A DNA stretch of 64,000 nucleotides from Reticulitermes speratus (taxonomy: Eukaryota > Arthropoda > Insecta > Blattodea > Rhinotermitidae): assembly GCA_021186555.1 (NCBI GenBank), contig JAJKFL010000237.1, positions 43,570,483-43,634,482 of the forward strand, written 5' to 3'. The notes beneath the pieces were generated by a model. It saw only the letters and a program-made list of their open reading frames with translations, was not told where the DNA came from and did no database searches. Shown here one piece after another: positions 33,491 to 45,029 of the stretch. Position 1 is the stretch's first letter. Each line of letters opens with the position of its first letter. Both the position numbers and the translations under genes were made by a program.

Positions 33491-33911
33491 GATAATTCAA
33501 ATAATAATTAAAAGCCAGTTGACACCTCACAGAAAACACAATAATCGATTACAAAGACCAAATGATTAATGCTATTTAGGAAGATGATAGCTGTATACAG
33601 TGAGCATCACACACAACACAAATACAGGGTGTGGGCATAATGTGGAGTGTCTAAATGGTACGTGTAGTTACCAGCGTTAAGCAATCCAATGTAACTGTAC
33701 ACGGCCCTCTGATCACAATATGTTTACCACAGCGGCGTTGCTAAATAATTTACTACGAGACGTCGAGCGATATATCAAGGCGAGAAGGGAAGTCAGGAAC
33801 CGCTGAGGAGGTTGAAACCTCTGCACAGTAGTTCAACACTAGAAACTTACGTAACACCGACAATGCACTATTCTATATTTGTTCGTACTATCTTTTACAT
33901 AGCTCCTACAT

Positions 33912-33940
33912 GTTTCGGCGTCATATCACGCCATCTTCAG
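33912..33940 (-). ncRNA. Hammerhead-like core
   Basis: The minus strand has CTGAAGA, T, GGCGT-gatatg-ACGCC (stem II), GAAAC, followed by ATGTA (short stem III and cleavage triplet GTA). Stem I pairing is poor, so activity is doubtful. Confidence 0.45.
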
Positions 33941-34252
33941 CCAGCTGACACCAACGTTTCTATAAATCTTACAGCAATAAAATTGGTCACAATACGTTGT
34001 GATGTCAATAGTGCAGAATATTAATTGTTGTTGGTTCAAATAGGATACGTAAGTGTAATACAATAATGTTGGTAATACTGTGACACTGTGTGTTGAAGTA
34101 GTTACAAACTGTACATGTGTACTTGTATTTAAAGCTCTCTCTGTGTACAGACTTCAGTTCGTCTACGATCCAAATTGGATCCCGTCACTGTGGTGCTTGT
34201 TGCACGTTGTAACCGACCGCAAGCCGGGCAATGCACATCACAGGATGGGACA

Positions 34253-34980
34253 GCTTTGGTGTCACTGATATTTTGTGTTTCATATTGACAATGAGCACCT
34301 TTGGTGTCATTGACAGATGGTGTTTCATATTGACAACGAACACCTTTGGTGTCACTGATATTTTGTGTTTCATATTGACAATGAACACCTTTGGTGTCAC
34401 TGATATTTTGTGTTTCATATTGACAATGAACACCTTTGGTGTCACTGATATTTTGTGTTTCATATTGACAATGAGCACCTTTGGTGTCATTGACAGATGG
34501 TGTTTCATATTGACAATGAACACCTTTGGTGTCACTGATATTTTGTGTTTCATATTGACAATGAACACCTTTGGTGTCACTGACAGATGGTGTTTCATAT
34601 TGACAATAAACACCTTTGGTGTGATTGATAGAAGGTGTTTCATATTGACAATGAACACCTTTCATGTGATTAACAGATTGTGTTTCATATTGACAATGAA
34701 CGAACACCTTTGATGTGATTGACAGATGGTGTTTCATATTGACAATAAACACCTTTGGTGTGATTGACAGATTGTGTTTCATATTGACAATGAACGAACA
34801 CCTTTGATGTGATTGACAGATGGTGTTTCATATTGACAATGAACACCTTTGATTTGATTGACATGGTGTTTCATACTGACAATGAACACCTTCGATTTGA
34901 TTGACAGATGGTGTTTCACACTGACAGTAAACACCTTTGGTGTGATTGACAGATGGTGTTTGACATTGACAATGAACACC
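34253..34980. repeat. 45-bp minisatellite, family 1
   Basis: About 16 copies of a 45-bp unit (cacctttggtgtcactgata plus ttttgtgtttcatattgaca). Two subtypes, cactgatattttgtg and cattgacagatggtg, are interspersed. The right third is more diverged and has longer units (tgaacgaacacc). The period is 15 codons, so open frames are expected. Confidence 0.97.
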
Positions 34981-35375
34981 AAAGGAACTTCAACGGACAG
35001 TTTGCTACAATGACCTATTTCGTCCAACCCGCCACTGCAAACCTTCTAATCTTATGCACAAGTTTGTAAAGTCAAGAATCAATACCTGGAGGTCAGAGAG
35101 TAAAGCCGATCAATATAAATTTTAATTACCGCTGGCTTGAGGCATCCACCAGATGGGTTTCACTAGCAGCAATGTTTTTATTGGCTTTCTGTCAGTTACG
35201 TACACTTCAAGACGGCGGAGTGGCAGCCTAGCTAACTGCTACAGGTGAACACAAACGCTATCATAATTAAATTCACAAGGGAACGGCTTTTTCTTTTCTC
35301 CCAGACGAGCGCATGAGACGGATGACGTAAGCAGACGTGTTGTTTAACGACGCTGTCAGTCGCTAAGATTATATT
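34981..35375. other. No recognisable feature
   Basis: Unique-looking spacer between two arrays. Confidence 0.4.
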
Positions 35376-36240
35376 GCGTTGGTGATGGAGCATTGGTGGA
35401 ATGATACTGACAGTGGAAGACCGAAGTACTGGGAGAGAAACATTATACAGCGTTGGTGGTAGATGTATGAATGAGCATGGAGCATTGGTGGAATGATACT
35501 GACAGTGGAAGACCGAAGTACTGGGAGAGAAACATTATACAGCGTTGGTGGTAGATGGATGAATGAGTGTGGAGCATTGGTGGAATGATACTGACAGGGG
35601 AAACTGAAGTACTGGGAGAGAAACATTATACAGCGTTGGTGGTAGATGTATGAATGAGTATGGAGCATTGGTGGAATGATACTGACAGGGGAAAACTGAA
35701 GTACTGGGAGAGAAACATTATACAGCGTTGGTGGTAGATGTATGAATGAGCATGGAGCATTGGTGGAATGATACTGACAGGGGAAACTGAAGTACTGGGA
35801 GAGAAACATTATACAGCGTTGGTGGTAGATGGATGAATGAGTATGGAGCATTGGTGGAATGATACTGACAGGGGAAGACCGAAGTACTGGGAGAGAAACA
35901 TTATACAGCGTTGGTGGTAGATGTATGAATGAGTATGGAGCATTGGTGGAATGATACTGACAGGGGAAAACTGAAGTACTGGGAGAGAAACATTATACAG
36001 CGTTGGTGGTAGATGTATGAATGAGCATGGAGCATTGGTGGAATGATACTGACAGGGGAAACTGAAGTACTGGGAGAGAAACATTATACAGCGTTGGTGG
36101 TAGATGGATGAATGAGTATGGAGCATTGGTGGAATGATACTGACAGGGGAAGACCGAAGTACTGGGAGAAAGACCTGTCACAGTGCCACTTGGTCCACCA
36201 CAAATCCCACATGGACTGACACGGGATATGAGATGGAGTA
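35376..36240 (-). repeat. 91-bp repeat array within an interspersed element
   Basis: Nearly nine copies of a 91-bp unit (gagcattggtggaatgatac, tgacaggggaaactgaagta, ctgggagagaaacattatac, agcgttggtggtagatg). After the last unit the element continues to about 36240 (gacctgtcacagtgccactt, ggtccaccaca). The same unit and the same flank occur in opposite orientation at 55753-58416, and a single decayed unit is at 45030-45170, so the array grew inside a dispersed repeat. Confidence 0.95.
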
Positions 36241-37018
36241 AAGAAAACTGGTGCCTTCTTCACATTATTGAATGCATGAAATTGATGAGGATATGACGCC
36301 GTCTAGTTTGGTAGATAGCAGAATATCTAATATTAATATTCATCGCTGCGAGGACTTTAAATGCTAACAGAAAGCTAGGTTATGTTTAGTTACTGGTAAT
36401 GAACTGCAGAGGATCTGCAAGGAAGCGGTCGAGGTTTGTATTGAGGTGATACTGCGTTATATGACCAGACGGACTGAGGAAACCCGTGATGAATGTCATG
36501 ACAGCTGATCTAAATCCAGCATGTGGTAAATATGAAGCAGAAACACCGACCCTTTCGGTAAAGGAGGAAGAGCTAGATACAGGATAATACTAAAATGAAT
36601 GTCAAAGAAACGGAATTGAGTGTGGATTTGTTTAGCTGAGGACAAAGCACTGTGGTGTGTTGCTGCGTGCGACCACAGAGCGCAGCACATGCTACGACTG
36701 TACACTTTATCATCTTAGCAACTGACAGCATCATTAAATAACACACTACAAAATAAATGGAACAAGCCGTCACTGGGCGGGTCTCAGCCCACAGTGTTGC
36801 CAATAAATTGAAGTGACTGTTTTGGAAGTTTTAACCGGAATTTGGACTTCATTCACGTGAATATTGGCAGAGACCCAAGCTGACGTCACGATCAGACGTA
36901 CTGCAGAACGCCCTCTGGATTTGCAGTGGTAAATACTGGGTTCGTTAAAACGTATACTGGAGCTAAGTAACAAGGGGCAGACGGAATGAACTGATTTTGC
37001 TCAGAATAACGTGGACAC
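36241..37018. other. No recognisable feature
   Basis: No exon or repeat is identified. Confidence 0.35.
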
Positions 37019-37101
37019 ATTACATAAAATCGTGTTCCGAGAAATGTACACCCTTTATTATCTGTTATTTAATACAGTTTATATTAAAAATAGTGCAACA
37101 T

Positions 37102-37131
37102 GTTTCGAACTATGTTACAGTTAATCTTCAG
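37102..37131 (-). ncRNA. Hammerhead motif, left foldback arm (decayed)
   Basis: The minus strand has CTGAAGA, AACT...AGTT as stem II, GAAAC, ATGTT. Stem I has one C-C mismatch compared with the intact partner at 37600-37642. The core bases are intact. Confidence 0.5.
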
Positions 37132-37183
37132 GGACTCAATTGTTTATTACACCAGCTATAGACGTACGGTACTGATTAAAATA

Positions 37184-37239
37184 TACAGGGTGCGCCAGTG
37201 AATCGGGCGAGTTTAAAAACGTCACTGACGCACCCTGTA
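37184..37239. mobile_element. Tiny TA-flanked inverted-repeat element
   Basis: It starts tacagggtgcgccagtga and ends tcactgacgcaccctgta, 56 bp in all. The ends are inverted repeats with one mismatch. TA at each end suits a mariner-type target duplication. It lies exactly where the left arm of the foldback ends. There is no coding capacity. Confidence 0.65.
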
Positions 37240-37599
37240 TAAGTTAGGTAGATAAAATATCGTTATGTTGAGTTTGTGGTCACTGAAAACAGTATTAAAA
37301 CATTTTTTACGGTACAAATAACATAATGTTTGTCATAGCCAGACAGGCAAAAGAAGTTTATCAGCATAAAAACACTAAAGAAAAATTACACAGCACTAAT
37401 GCAGCTATTTGGTGCAATAAATTATGACGACAACTGTAACTGACACCGAAATATATCGCAATAAAAGTGAACAAGACTTCAAAATGTTGTAATATTGTTT
37501 ATACTAAACACAAACTGAACACAGTTAGCGACATTTTATGTACTAACTTATATATTTTAATCAGTACCGTACGTCTATAGCTGGTGTAATAAACAATTG

Positions 37600-37642
37600 A
37601 GTCCCTGAAGATGAACTAACATAGTTCGAAACATGTTGGACT
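37600..37642 (+). ncRNA. Complete minimal hammerhead ribozyme (type I), candidate
   Basis: AGTCC (37600-37604, stem I), CTGAAGA (37605-37611), an extra T, GAACT-AACAT-AGTTC (stem II, 5 bp), GAA, AC-AT-GT (minimal stem III), T (cleavage site, triplet GTT, ends 37637), GGACT (37638-37642, stem I return, 5 bp perfect). All invariant core positions are present. Stem III of two pairs is typical of hammerheads from Penelope-like elements and retrozymes, which often need dimers to work. The extra U between core and stem II is shared by nearly all related motifs here. Confidence 0.65.
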
Positions 37643-37652
37643 ATTTTTAATA

Positions 37653-37953
37653 GAAGAAATGTAAAGCAATCCCATTACAGGCCCTTAGGGTTCCAGGAGG
37701 TTGAGGCTACCAGATTTATAGATAATCGGCACATGAAGGTGGTAAGGTTGTCAGCCCTACGCACCAGCCGCCTTTACACCCCAGGAAATATTCCTGGTAC
37801 TCATTTCTGTTAGAGGCTGAGTCGACCCCAGGGCCATAGTGCGATCGGAAGGATTATGTCAATAAAAAATTCCAATGACACCATCGGGAATCGAACCCGC
37901 GACCTTCCGGCTTGCAGCGTAGTGCCTCAATCAACTGCGCCACCGCGTGACCC
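37653..37953 (-). mobile_element. tRNA-derived SINE inserted in a foldback arm
   Basis: Flanked by atttttaata at 37643-37652 and 37954-37963. B box in reverse near 37885-37897 and A box near the right end (actgcgccaccgcg). It splits the right arm of the 37-38 kb foldback, so it is younger than the foldback. Confidence 0.9.
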
Positions 37954-38034
37954 ATTTTTAATATAAACTGTATTAAATAACAGATAATAAAGGGTGTACA
38001 TTTGTTGGATCACGATTTTATGTAATCAAGATAA

Positions 38035-39760
38035 TGTACGGTACAAGTAACATAAATGTACGGTACTTGTAACATAAATGTACGGTACTTGTAACATAAA
38101 TGTACGGTACTTGTAACATAAATGTACGGTACTTGTAACATAAATGTACGGTACTTGTAACATAAATGTACGGTACTTATAACATAAATGTACGGTACTT
38201 GTAACATAAATGTACGGTACTTGTAACATAAATGTACGGTACTTATAACATAAATGTACGGTACTTGTAACATAAATGTACGGTACTTGTAACATAAATG
38301 TACGGTACTTGTAACATAAATGTACGGTACTTGTAACATAAATGTACGGTACTTGTAACATAAATGTACGGTACTTGTAACATAAATGTACGGTACTTGT
38401 AACATAAATGTACGGTACTTGTAACATAAATGTACGGTACTTGTAACATAAATGTACGGTACTTGTAACATAAATGTACGGTACTTGTAACATAAATGTA
38501 CGGTACTTGTAACATAAATGTACGGTACTTGTAACATAAATGTACGGTACTTGTAACATAAATGTACGGTACTTGTAACATAAATGTACGGTACTTGTAA
38601 CATAAATGTACGGTACTTGTAACATAAATGTACGGTACTTGTAACATAAATGTACGGTACTTGTAACATAAATTGTACGTACTTGTAACATAAATGTACG
38701 GTACTTGTAACATAAATGTACGGTACTTGTAACATAAATGTACGGTACTTGTAACATAAATGTACGGTACTTGTAACATAAATGTACGGTACCTGTAACA
38801 TAAATGTACGGTACTTGTAACATAAATGTACGGTACCTGTAACATAAATGTACGGTACCTGTAACATAAATGTACGGTACTTGTAACATAAATGTACGGT
38901 ACTTGTAACATAAAATTACGGTACTTGTAACATAAAAATACGGTACTTGTAACATAAATGTACGGTACTTGTAACATAAATGTACGGTACTTGTAACATA
39001 AAATACGGTACTTGTAACATAAATGTACGGTACTTGTAACATAAATGTACGGTACTTGTAACATAAATGTACGGTACTTGTAACATAAATGTACGGTACT
39101 TGTAACATAAATGTACGGTACTTGTAACATAAATGTACGGTACTTGTAACATAAATGTACGGTACCTGTAACATAAATGTACGGTACTTGTAACATAAAT
39201 GTACGGTACTTGTAACATAAATGTACGGTACCTGTAACATAAATGTACGGTACTTGTAACATAAATGTACGGTACTTGTAACATAAAAATACGGTACTTG
39301 TAACATAAATGTACGGTACTTGTAACATAAATGTACGGTACTTGTAACATAAATGTACGGTACTTGTAACATAAAAATACGGTACTTGTAACATAAATGT
39401 ACGGTACTTGTAACATAAATGTACGGTACTTGTAACATAAATGTACGGTACTTGTAACATAAAAACGTACTGTACAATCGGTACTTGTAACATAAATGTA
39501 CGGTACTTGTAACATAAAATTACGGTACTTGTAACATAAAAATACGGTACTTGTAACATAAATGTACGGTACTTGTAACATAAATGTACGGTACTTGTAA
39601 CATAAATGTACGGTACTTGTAACATAAAAATACGGTACTTGTAACATAAATGTACGGTACTTGTAACATAAATGTACGGTACTTGTAACATAAATGTACG
39701 GTACTTGTAACATAAATGTACGGTACTTGTAACATAAATGTACGGTACTTGTAACATAAA
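38035..39760. repeat. 22-bp minisatellite, longest short-period array
   Basis: About 78 copies of a 22-bp unit (gtacggtacttgtaacataa plus at). Scattered one- or two-base indels (ataaaaatacgg, ataaaatacgg) move the frame. No frame of the unit has a stop on the minus strand, which gives false open frames of up to 589 codons. The unit contains the palindrome gtaccgtac in reverse. The first units touch the end of the foldback element, whose arm contains gacgtacggtactgat. Confidence 0.98.
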
Positions 39761-39763
39761 AAT

Positions 39764-40003
39764 ATCTGGCCCTAAGACGCAGTTGCAGGAGGCTAAAGAG
39801 AAGTGCGTAGTACTGAGGATGTACATGAATTGTACTGCACACGTGACATCAGTATGGTGATCAAGTACAACATGAGATGGGCGGTGCATGTGGCACAAAT
39901 GGGGCAACAGACAAGAAAATGTCTTGTTGGTAAACGTGAACAAATAAGAGAAACTGAGAGACCTGAGAACAGATGGACAGAGGTTATGTACGTTACGGTT
40001 TGA
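39764..40003 (+). mobile_element. LINE 3' fragment
   Basis: The plus strand reads MRWAVHVAQMGQQTRKCLVG, then REQIRETERPENRWTEVM. This resembles the conserved RWAGHVARMG...RPR.RWED end of non-LTR retrotransposon polyproteins. It is decayed, with stops upstream. Confidence 0.55.
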
Positions 40004-40175
40004 CAAACGCATTCAGTTTCTTACGAAGTTTCATATGACACTGCCCACGTGTAATTGTACACGTGTGCAGTACGTCACGTGCAGATGTAACTTGGAAAAT
40101 TATATACAGTTTTTGTTACTACTGTCACTGTGAACGTCGTATGTCAGTTGACATTATAGGTGGGTTGAGGTGGCA

Positions 40176-40962
40176 AAATTGTGAATATTAGGTGAAGCAA
40201 ATTGTGAATATTAGGTGAAGCAAATTGTGAATATTAGGTGAAGCAAATTGTGAATATTAGGTGAAGCAAATTGTGAATATTAGGTGAAGCAAATTGTGAA
40301 TATTAGGTGAAGCAAATTGTGAATATTAGGTGAAGCAAATTGTGAATATTAGGTGAAGCAAATTGTGAATATTGGGTGAAGCAAATTGTGAATATTGGGT
40401 GAAGCAAATTGTGAATATTAGGTGAAGCAAATTGTGAATATTAGGTGAAGCAAATTGTGAATATTAGGTGAAGCAAATTGTGAATATTAGGTGAAGCAAA
40501 TTGTGAATATTGGGTGAAGCAAATTGTGAATATTGGGTGAAGCAAATTGTGAATATTAGGTGAAGCAAATTGTGAATATTAGGTGAAGCAAATTGTGAAT
40601 ATTAGGTGAAGCAAATTGTGAATATTAGGTGAAGCAAATTGTGAATATTAGGTGAAGCAAATTGTGAATATTAGGTGAAGCAAATTGTGAATATTAGGTG
40701 AAGCAAATTATGAATATTAGGTGAAGCAAATTATGAATATTAGGTGAAGCAAATTGTGAATATTAGGTGAAGCAAATTGTGAATATTAGGTGAAGCAAAT
40801 TGTGAATATTAGGTGAAGCAAATTGTGAATATTAGGTGAAGCAAATTATGAATATTAGGTGAAGCAAATTGTGAATATTAGGTGAAGCAAATTGTGAATA
40901 TTAGGTGAAGCAAATTGTGAATATTAGGTGAAGCAAATTGTGAATATTAGGTGAAGCAAATT
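40176..40962. repeat. 23-bp minisatellite
   Basis: About 34 copies of aaattgtgaatattaggtga plus agc. Rare variants (attggg, ttatg) are clustered. Confidence 0.98.
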
Positions 40963-41503
40963 TTCAGAATTACGAAAAATAAAATCTCAAAATTAAAACA
41001 CAGAAGAAGAAAACGAAGAACTTCAAAATTATGACAACTAAACATTAAAAAATTGAAGAATATGAAATCATAGATATTCAGATGAGAAAAAAAAAGAATG
41101 TAAATACATAAATTTTTAAATCATTAACATGAATGTTACGAAGACATCTTTGCTGAATTAGGAAAACAGAAATTTTGAAAATTAGGACACAAATTTAAAT
41201 ATAATGGAAGCATGTGTTAGGAAAAGAGAAAGCAGCACGTACAGAATAACGTTAATATTAAATTCTCAAAATACAAATTTTAATGTTAAGAAAACAGAAA
41301 CTAGGAAAATGGAACTAAGGAGAAAAAAAAGTTTCAAAATTATAAAACCGTGAACATGAAAAATTACGAAAACAGCGATTATGAATTTTATTTACTGCGT
41401 TACAAATATTACTAAAATCGGAAATTCCAAAATTAAGAAAATCGTTTTTAAAGTTCAGAATTTCTATGCCACTGCAATCGCAACTTCAAGTGTCCCTCAA
41501 AGG
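40963..41503. other. A-rich, C-poor tract between two arrays
   Basis: Strongly A-biased plus strand with recurring words such as aaaat, gaaaa and aaaatta. It may be very old tandem or simple repeat that has lost its period. No gene is seen. Confidence 0.4.
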
Positions 41504-42229
41504 TTGTGACGTATTGTGTGACGTAGTTCGTGACGTATTGTGTGACTTAGTTCGTGACGTTTTGTGTGACGTAGTTCGTGACGTATTGTGTGACGTAGTT
41601 CGTGACGTATTGTGTGACGTAGTTCGTGACGTATTGTGTGACGTAGTTCGTGACGTATTGTGTGACGTAGTTCGTGACGTATTGTGTGACGTAGTTCGTG
41701 ACGTATTGTGTGACGTAGTTCGTGACGTATTGTGTGACGTAGTTCGTGACGTATTGTGTGCATAGTTCGTGACGTATTGTGTGACTTAGTTCGTGACGTA
41801 TTGTGTGACGTAGTTCGTGACGTATTGTGTGACGTAGTTCGTGACGTATTGTGTGCATAGTTCGTGACGTATTGTGTGACTTAGTTCGTGACGTATTGTG
41901 TGACTTAGTTCGTGACGTATTGTGTGACGTAGTTCGTGACGTATTGTGTGACGTAGTTCGTGACGTATTGTGTGACGTAGTTCGTGACGTATTGTGTGAC
42001 GTAGTTCGTGACGTATTGTGTGACGTAGTTCGTGACGTATTGTGTGACGTAGTTCGTGACGTATTGTGTGACGTAGTTCGTGACGTATTGTGTGACGTAG
42101 TTCATGACGTATGGTGTGACTTAGTTCGTGACGTGTTGTGTGACGTAGTTCGTGACGTATGGTGTGACTTAGTTCGTGACGTATTGTGTGACGTAGTTCG
42201 TGACGTATTGTGTGACGTAGTTCCTGACG
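41504..42229. repeat. 24-bp minisatellite with TGACGTA motifs
   Basis: About 30 copies of gtgacgtattgtgtgacgta plus gttc. Each unit holds two TGACGTA words, half-site-like for bZIP (CREB/ATF) factors. The period is eight codons, so frames stay open on both strands. Confidence 0.98.
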
Positions 42230-42815
42230 ATCTTAGCTGGAAACTGTCGAACTGCGCAAGATACTTCAGCAGGCCTTGTATCAGTACAAAGGCCTATATT
42301 GAAATTAGCGAGGAGAAAGCAAAATATGCTAAATAAATAGAAATGACGACACAAAAATTCAAAACAGAAGACATGAGCAGGGGTGTACAATAAACCGCAG
42401 CAGTGAGCAGCGATTGTCCTCACGAATTCTGCCACGGCAGCACTACTTGAAGCGCTTTAATGAGGATCCCAAATCAAACACCTTTTCAAAAATTCTATGA
42501 ATACTAAATGGAAATTCAGGTAACTGACAAGCAGGGTGTAAAATAAAAGAGTCGGGGTGAATGGGGGAAAGGAAAAAGCAAGATTAATACTTTAGGGAAG
42601 TTTTTTTTTCCCGCGAGAATGGTAATACTGTGTACCTCCATGCCTGGCAACAGCAAGACACTGATGCAGAGAGCAGTGCCTTCACTGCGTGAGGCTAGCG
42701 GCGTGTTTGAACACTGTGGCAGCTACTGCGTCAGAAAAACTGCGTCTGTAGATGAAGCCGGCAAGCGACGGTAATGCAGAACACTGTACTACCGCGAGCG
42801 GGCTGCAGGAACTCT
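42230..42815. other. No recognisable feature
   Basis: Unique-looking spacer with a T-run near 42600. No exon is supported. Confidence 0.4.
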
Positions 42816-43048
42816 GATACTGTGTGTGTTGTACTGCGTGTATTGTACTGCGTGTGTTGTACTGCGTGTGTTGTACTGCGTGTATTGTACTGCGTGTATT
42901 CTACTGTGTGTATTGTACTGTGTGTGTTGTACTGCGTGTATTGTACTGTGTGTATTGTACCGCGTGTATTGTACTGCGTGTATTGTACTGTGTGTATTGT
43001 ACTGTGTGTGTTGTACTGCGTGTATTGTACTGTGTGTGTTGTACTGCG
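42816..43048. repeat. 14-bp minisatellite
   Basis: About 16 copies of a 14-bp unit, tgtattgtactgcg and variants (gtgtgttgtactg(c/t)). Open frames across it are repeat by-products. Confidence 0.96.
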
Positions 43049-43097
43049 CAGAGCGTAACAACAGCAGCACACATGTAGCGCGCTGTTTAGTTTTTGA

Positions 43098-45017
43098 GTC
43101 TGTGCCCCTGTATTACCGTGTTAACTAACAGACCCACTGTCTGTCTATGCCCCTGTATTACCACGGTACCTAACAGACCAACTGTCTGTCTATGCCCCTG
43201 TATTACCACGGTACCTAACAGACCAACTGTCTGTCTATGCCCCTGTATTACCACGGTACCTAACAGACCAACTGTCTGTCTATGCCCCTGTATTACCACG
43301 GTACCTAACAGACCAACTGTCTGTCTATGCCCCTGTATTACCACGGTACCTAACAGACCAACTGTCTGTCTATGTCCCTGTATTACCACGGTACCTAACA
43401 GACCAACTGTCTGTCTATGCCCCTGTATTACCACGGTACCTAACAGACCAACTGTCTGTCTATGCCCCTGTATTACCACGGTACCTAACAGACCAACTGT
43501 CTGTCTATGCCCCTGTATTACCACGGTACCTAACAGACCAACTGTCTGTCTATGCCCCTGTATTACCACGGTACCTAACAGACCCACTGTCTGTCTATGC
43601 CCCTGTATTACCACGGTACCTAACAGACCAACTGTCTGTCTATGCCCCTCTACTACCGTGGTACCTAACAGACCAACTGTCTGTCTATGCCCCTGTATTA
43701 CCACGGTACCTAACAGACCAACTGTCTGTCTATGCCCCTGTATTACCACGGTACCTAACAGACCAACTGTCTGTCTATGCCCCTGTATTACCACGGTACC
43801 TAACAGACCAACTGTCTGTCTCTGCCCCTGTATTACCACGGTACCTAACAGACCAACTGTCTGTCTATGCCCCTGTATTACCACGGTACCTAACAGACCA
43901 ACTGTCTGTCTATGCCCCTGTATTACCACGGTACCTAACAGACCAACTGTCTGTCTGTGCCCCTGTATTACCACGGTACCTAAGAGACCAACTGTCTGTC
44001 TATGCCCCTGTATTACCACGGTACCTAACAGACCAACTGTCTGTCTATGTCCCTGTATTACCACGGTACCTAACAGACCAACTGTCTGTCTATGCCCCTC
44101 TACTACCGTGGTACCTAACAGACCAACTGTCTGTCTATGCCCCTGTATTACCACGGTACCTAACAGACCAACTGTCTGTCTATGCCCCTCTACTACCGTG
44201 GTACCTAACAGACCAACTGTCTGTCTATGCCCCTGTATTACCACGGTACCTAACAGACCAACTGTCTGTCTGTGCCCCTCTACTACCGCGGTACTTAACA
44301 GACCAACTGTCTGTCTGTGCCCCTGTATTACCACGGTACCTAACAGGCCCACTGTCTGTCTGTGCCCTTCTACTACCGCGGTACCTAACAGACCCACTGT
44401 CTGTGCCCCTCTACTACCGCGGTACCTAACAGGCCAACTGCCTGTCTGTGCCCCTGTACTACCGCGGTACCTAACAGACCCACTGTCTGTCTGTCCCCTG
44501 TACTATCGTGGTACCTAACAGGCCCACTGTCTCTGTGCCCCTCTACTACCGCGGTACCTAACAGACCCACTCTCTGTCTGTCCCCTGTACTATCGTGGTA
44601 CCTAACAGGCCCACTGTCTCTGTGCCCTTCTACTACCGCGGTACCTAACAGACCCACTGTCTGTCTGTGCCCCTCTACTACCGTGGTACCTAACAGACCC
44701 ACTGTCTGTCTGTCCCCTGTACTATCGTGGTACCTAACAGGCCCACTGTCTCTGTGCCCCTCTACTACCGCGGTACCTAACAGACCCACTGTCTGTCTGT
44801 CCCCTGTACTATCGTGGTACCTAACAGGCCCACTGTCTCTGTGCCCCTCTACTACCGCGGTACCTAACAGACCCATTCTCTCTGTCTGTCCCCTGTACTA
44901 TCGTGGTACCTAACAGGCCCACTGTCTCTGTGCCCTTCTACTATCGCGGTGCCTAAGAGACCCACTGTCTGTCTGTGCCCTCTACTACCGCGGTACCTAA
45001 CAGGCCCACTGTCTGTC
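43098..45017. repeat. 45-bp minisatellite, family 2, with higher-order structure
   Basis: About 43 copies of a 45-bp unit (tgtctgtctatgcccctgta, ttaccacggtacctaacaga, ccaac). From about 44090 a second subtype (ctctactaccgtggtacc) alternates with the first. In 44490-44930 two-unit blocks of about 88 bp repeat, with tcccctgtactatcgtgg spaced by 88 or 132 bp. The period is 15 codons, so both strands are open for more than 400 codons; this is not a gene. Confidence 0.98.
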
Positions 45018-45029
45018 GCCTGAATAGAA

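Larger units (their letters stand above)
33072..34252. other. Repeat debris without a gene
   Basis: Contains a LINE tail (33290-33490), a second hammerhead-like core (33912-33940), and atacagggtgtgggcataat at 33622. No coding exon is supported. Confidence 0.4.
37019..38025. mobile_element. Large foldback element with hammerheads in both arms
   Basis: The left arm 37019-37184 is the reverse complement of the right arm 37549-38025, once a SINE (37653-37953 plus its 10-bp duplication) is taken out. Shared landmarks are ttatctgttatttaatacag, caattgagtccctgaagat, and tacggtactgatt. The loop (about 360 bp) holds a tiny inverted-repeat element. Each arm carries a hammerhead motif, in opposite orientation. 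It may be two facing terminal repeats of a Penelope-like element. Confidence 0.85.

Noticed and set aside
38026..40012. Minus-strand open frames of up to 589 codons made of LCYKYRTFMLQVPYIYVTST-like repeats
   Set aside because: They lie wholly on the 22-bp minisatellite. The unit has no stop in any minus frame, so all three frames are open. No promoter, splice or domain support.
40176..40962. Insect telomere repeat, because the unit contains TTAGG
   Set aside because: The unit is 23 bp with a single TTAGG; telomeric DNA would be (TTAGG)n.
43087..44518. Open frames of 436 and 474 codons on opposite strands
   Set aside because: By-products of a 45-bp (15-codon) period; both strands open over the same array is typical of repeats and not of a gene.
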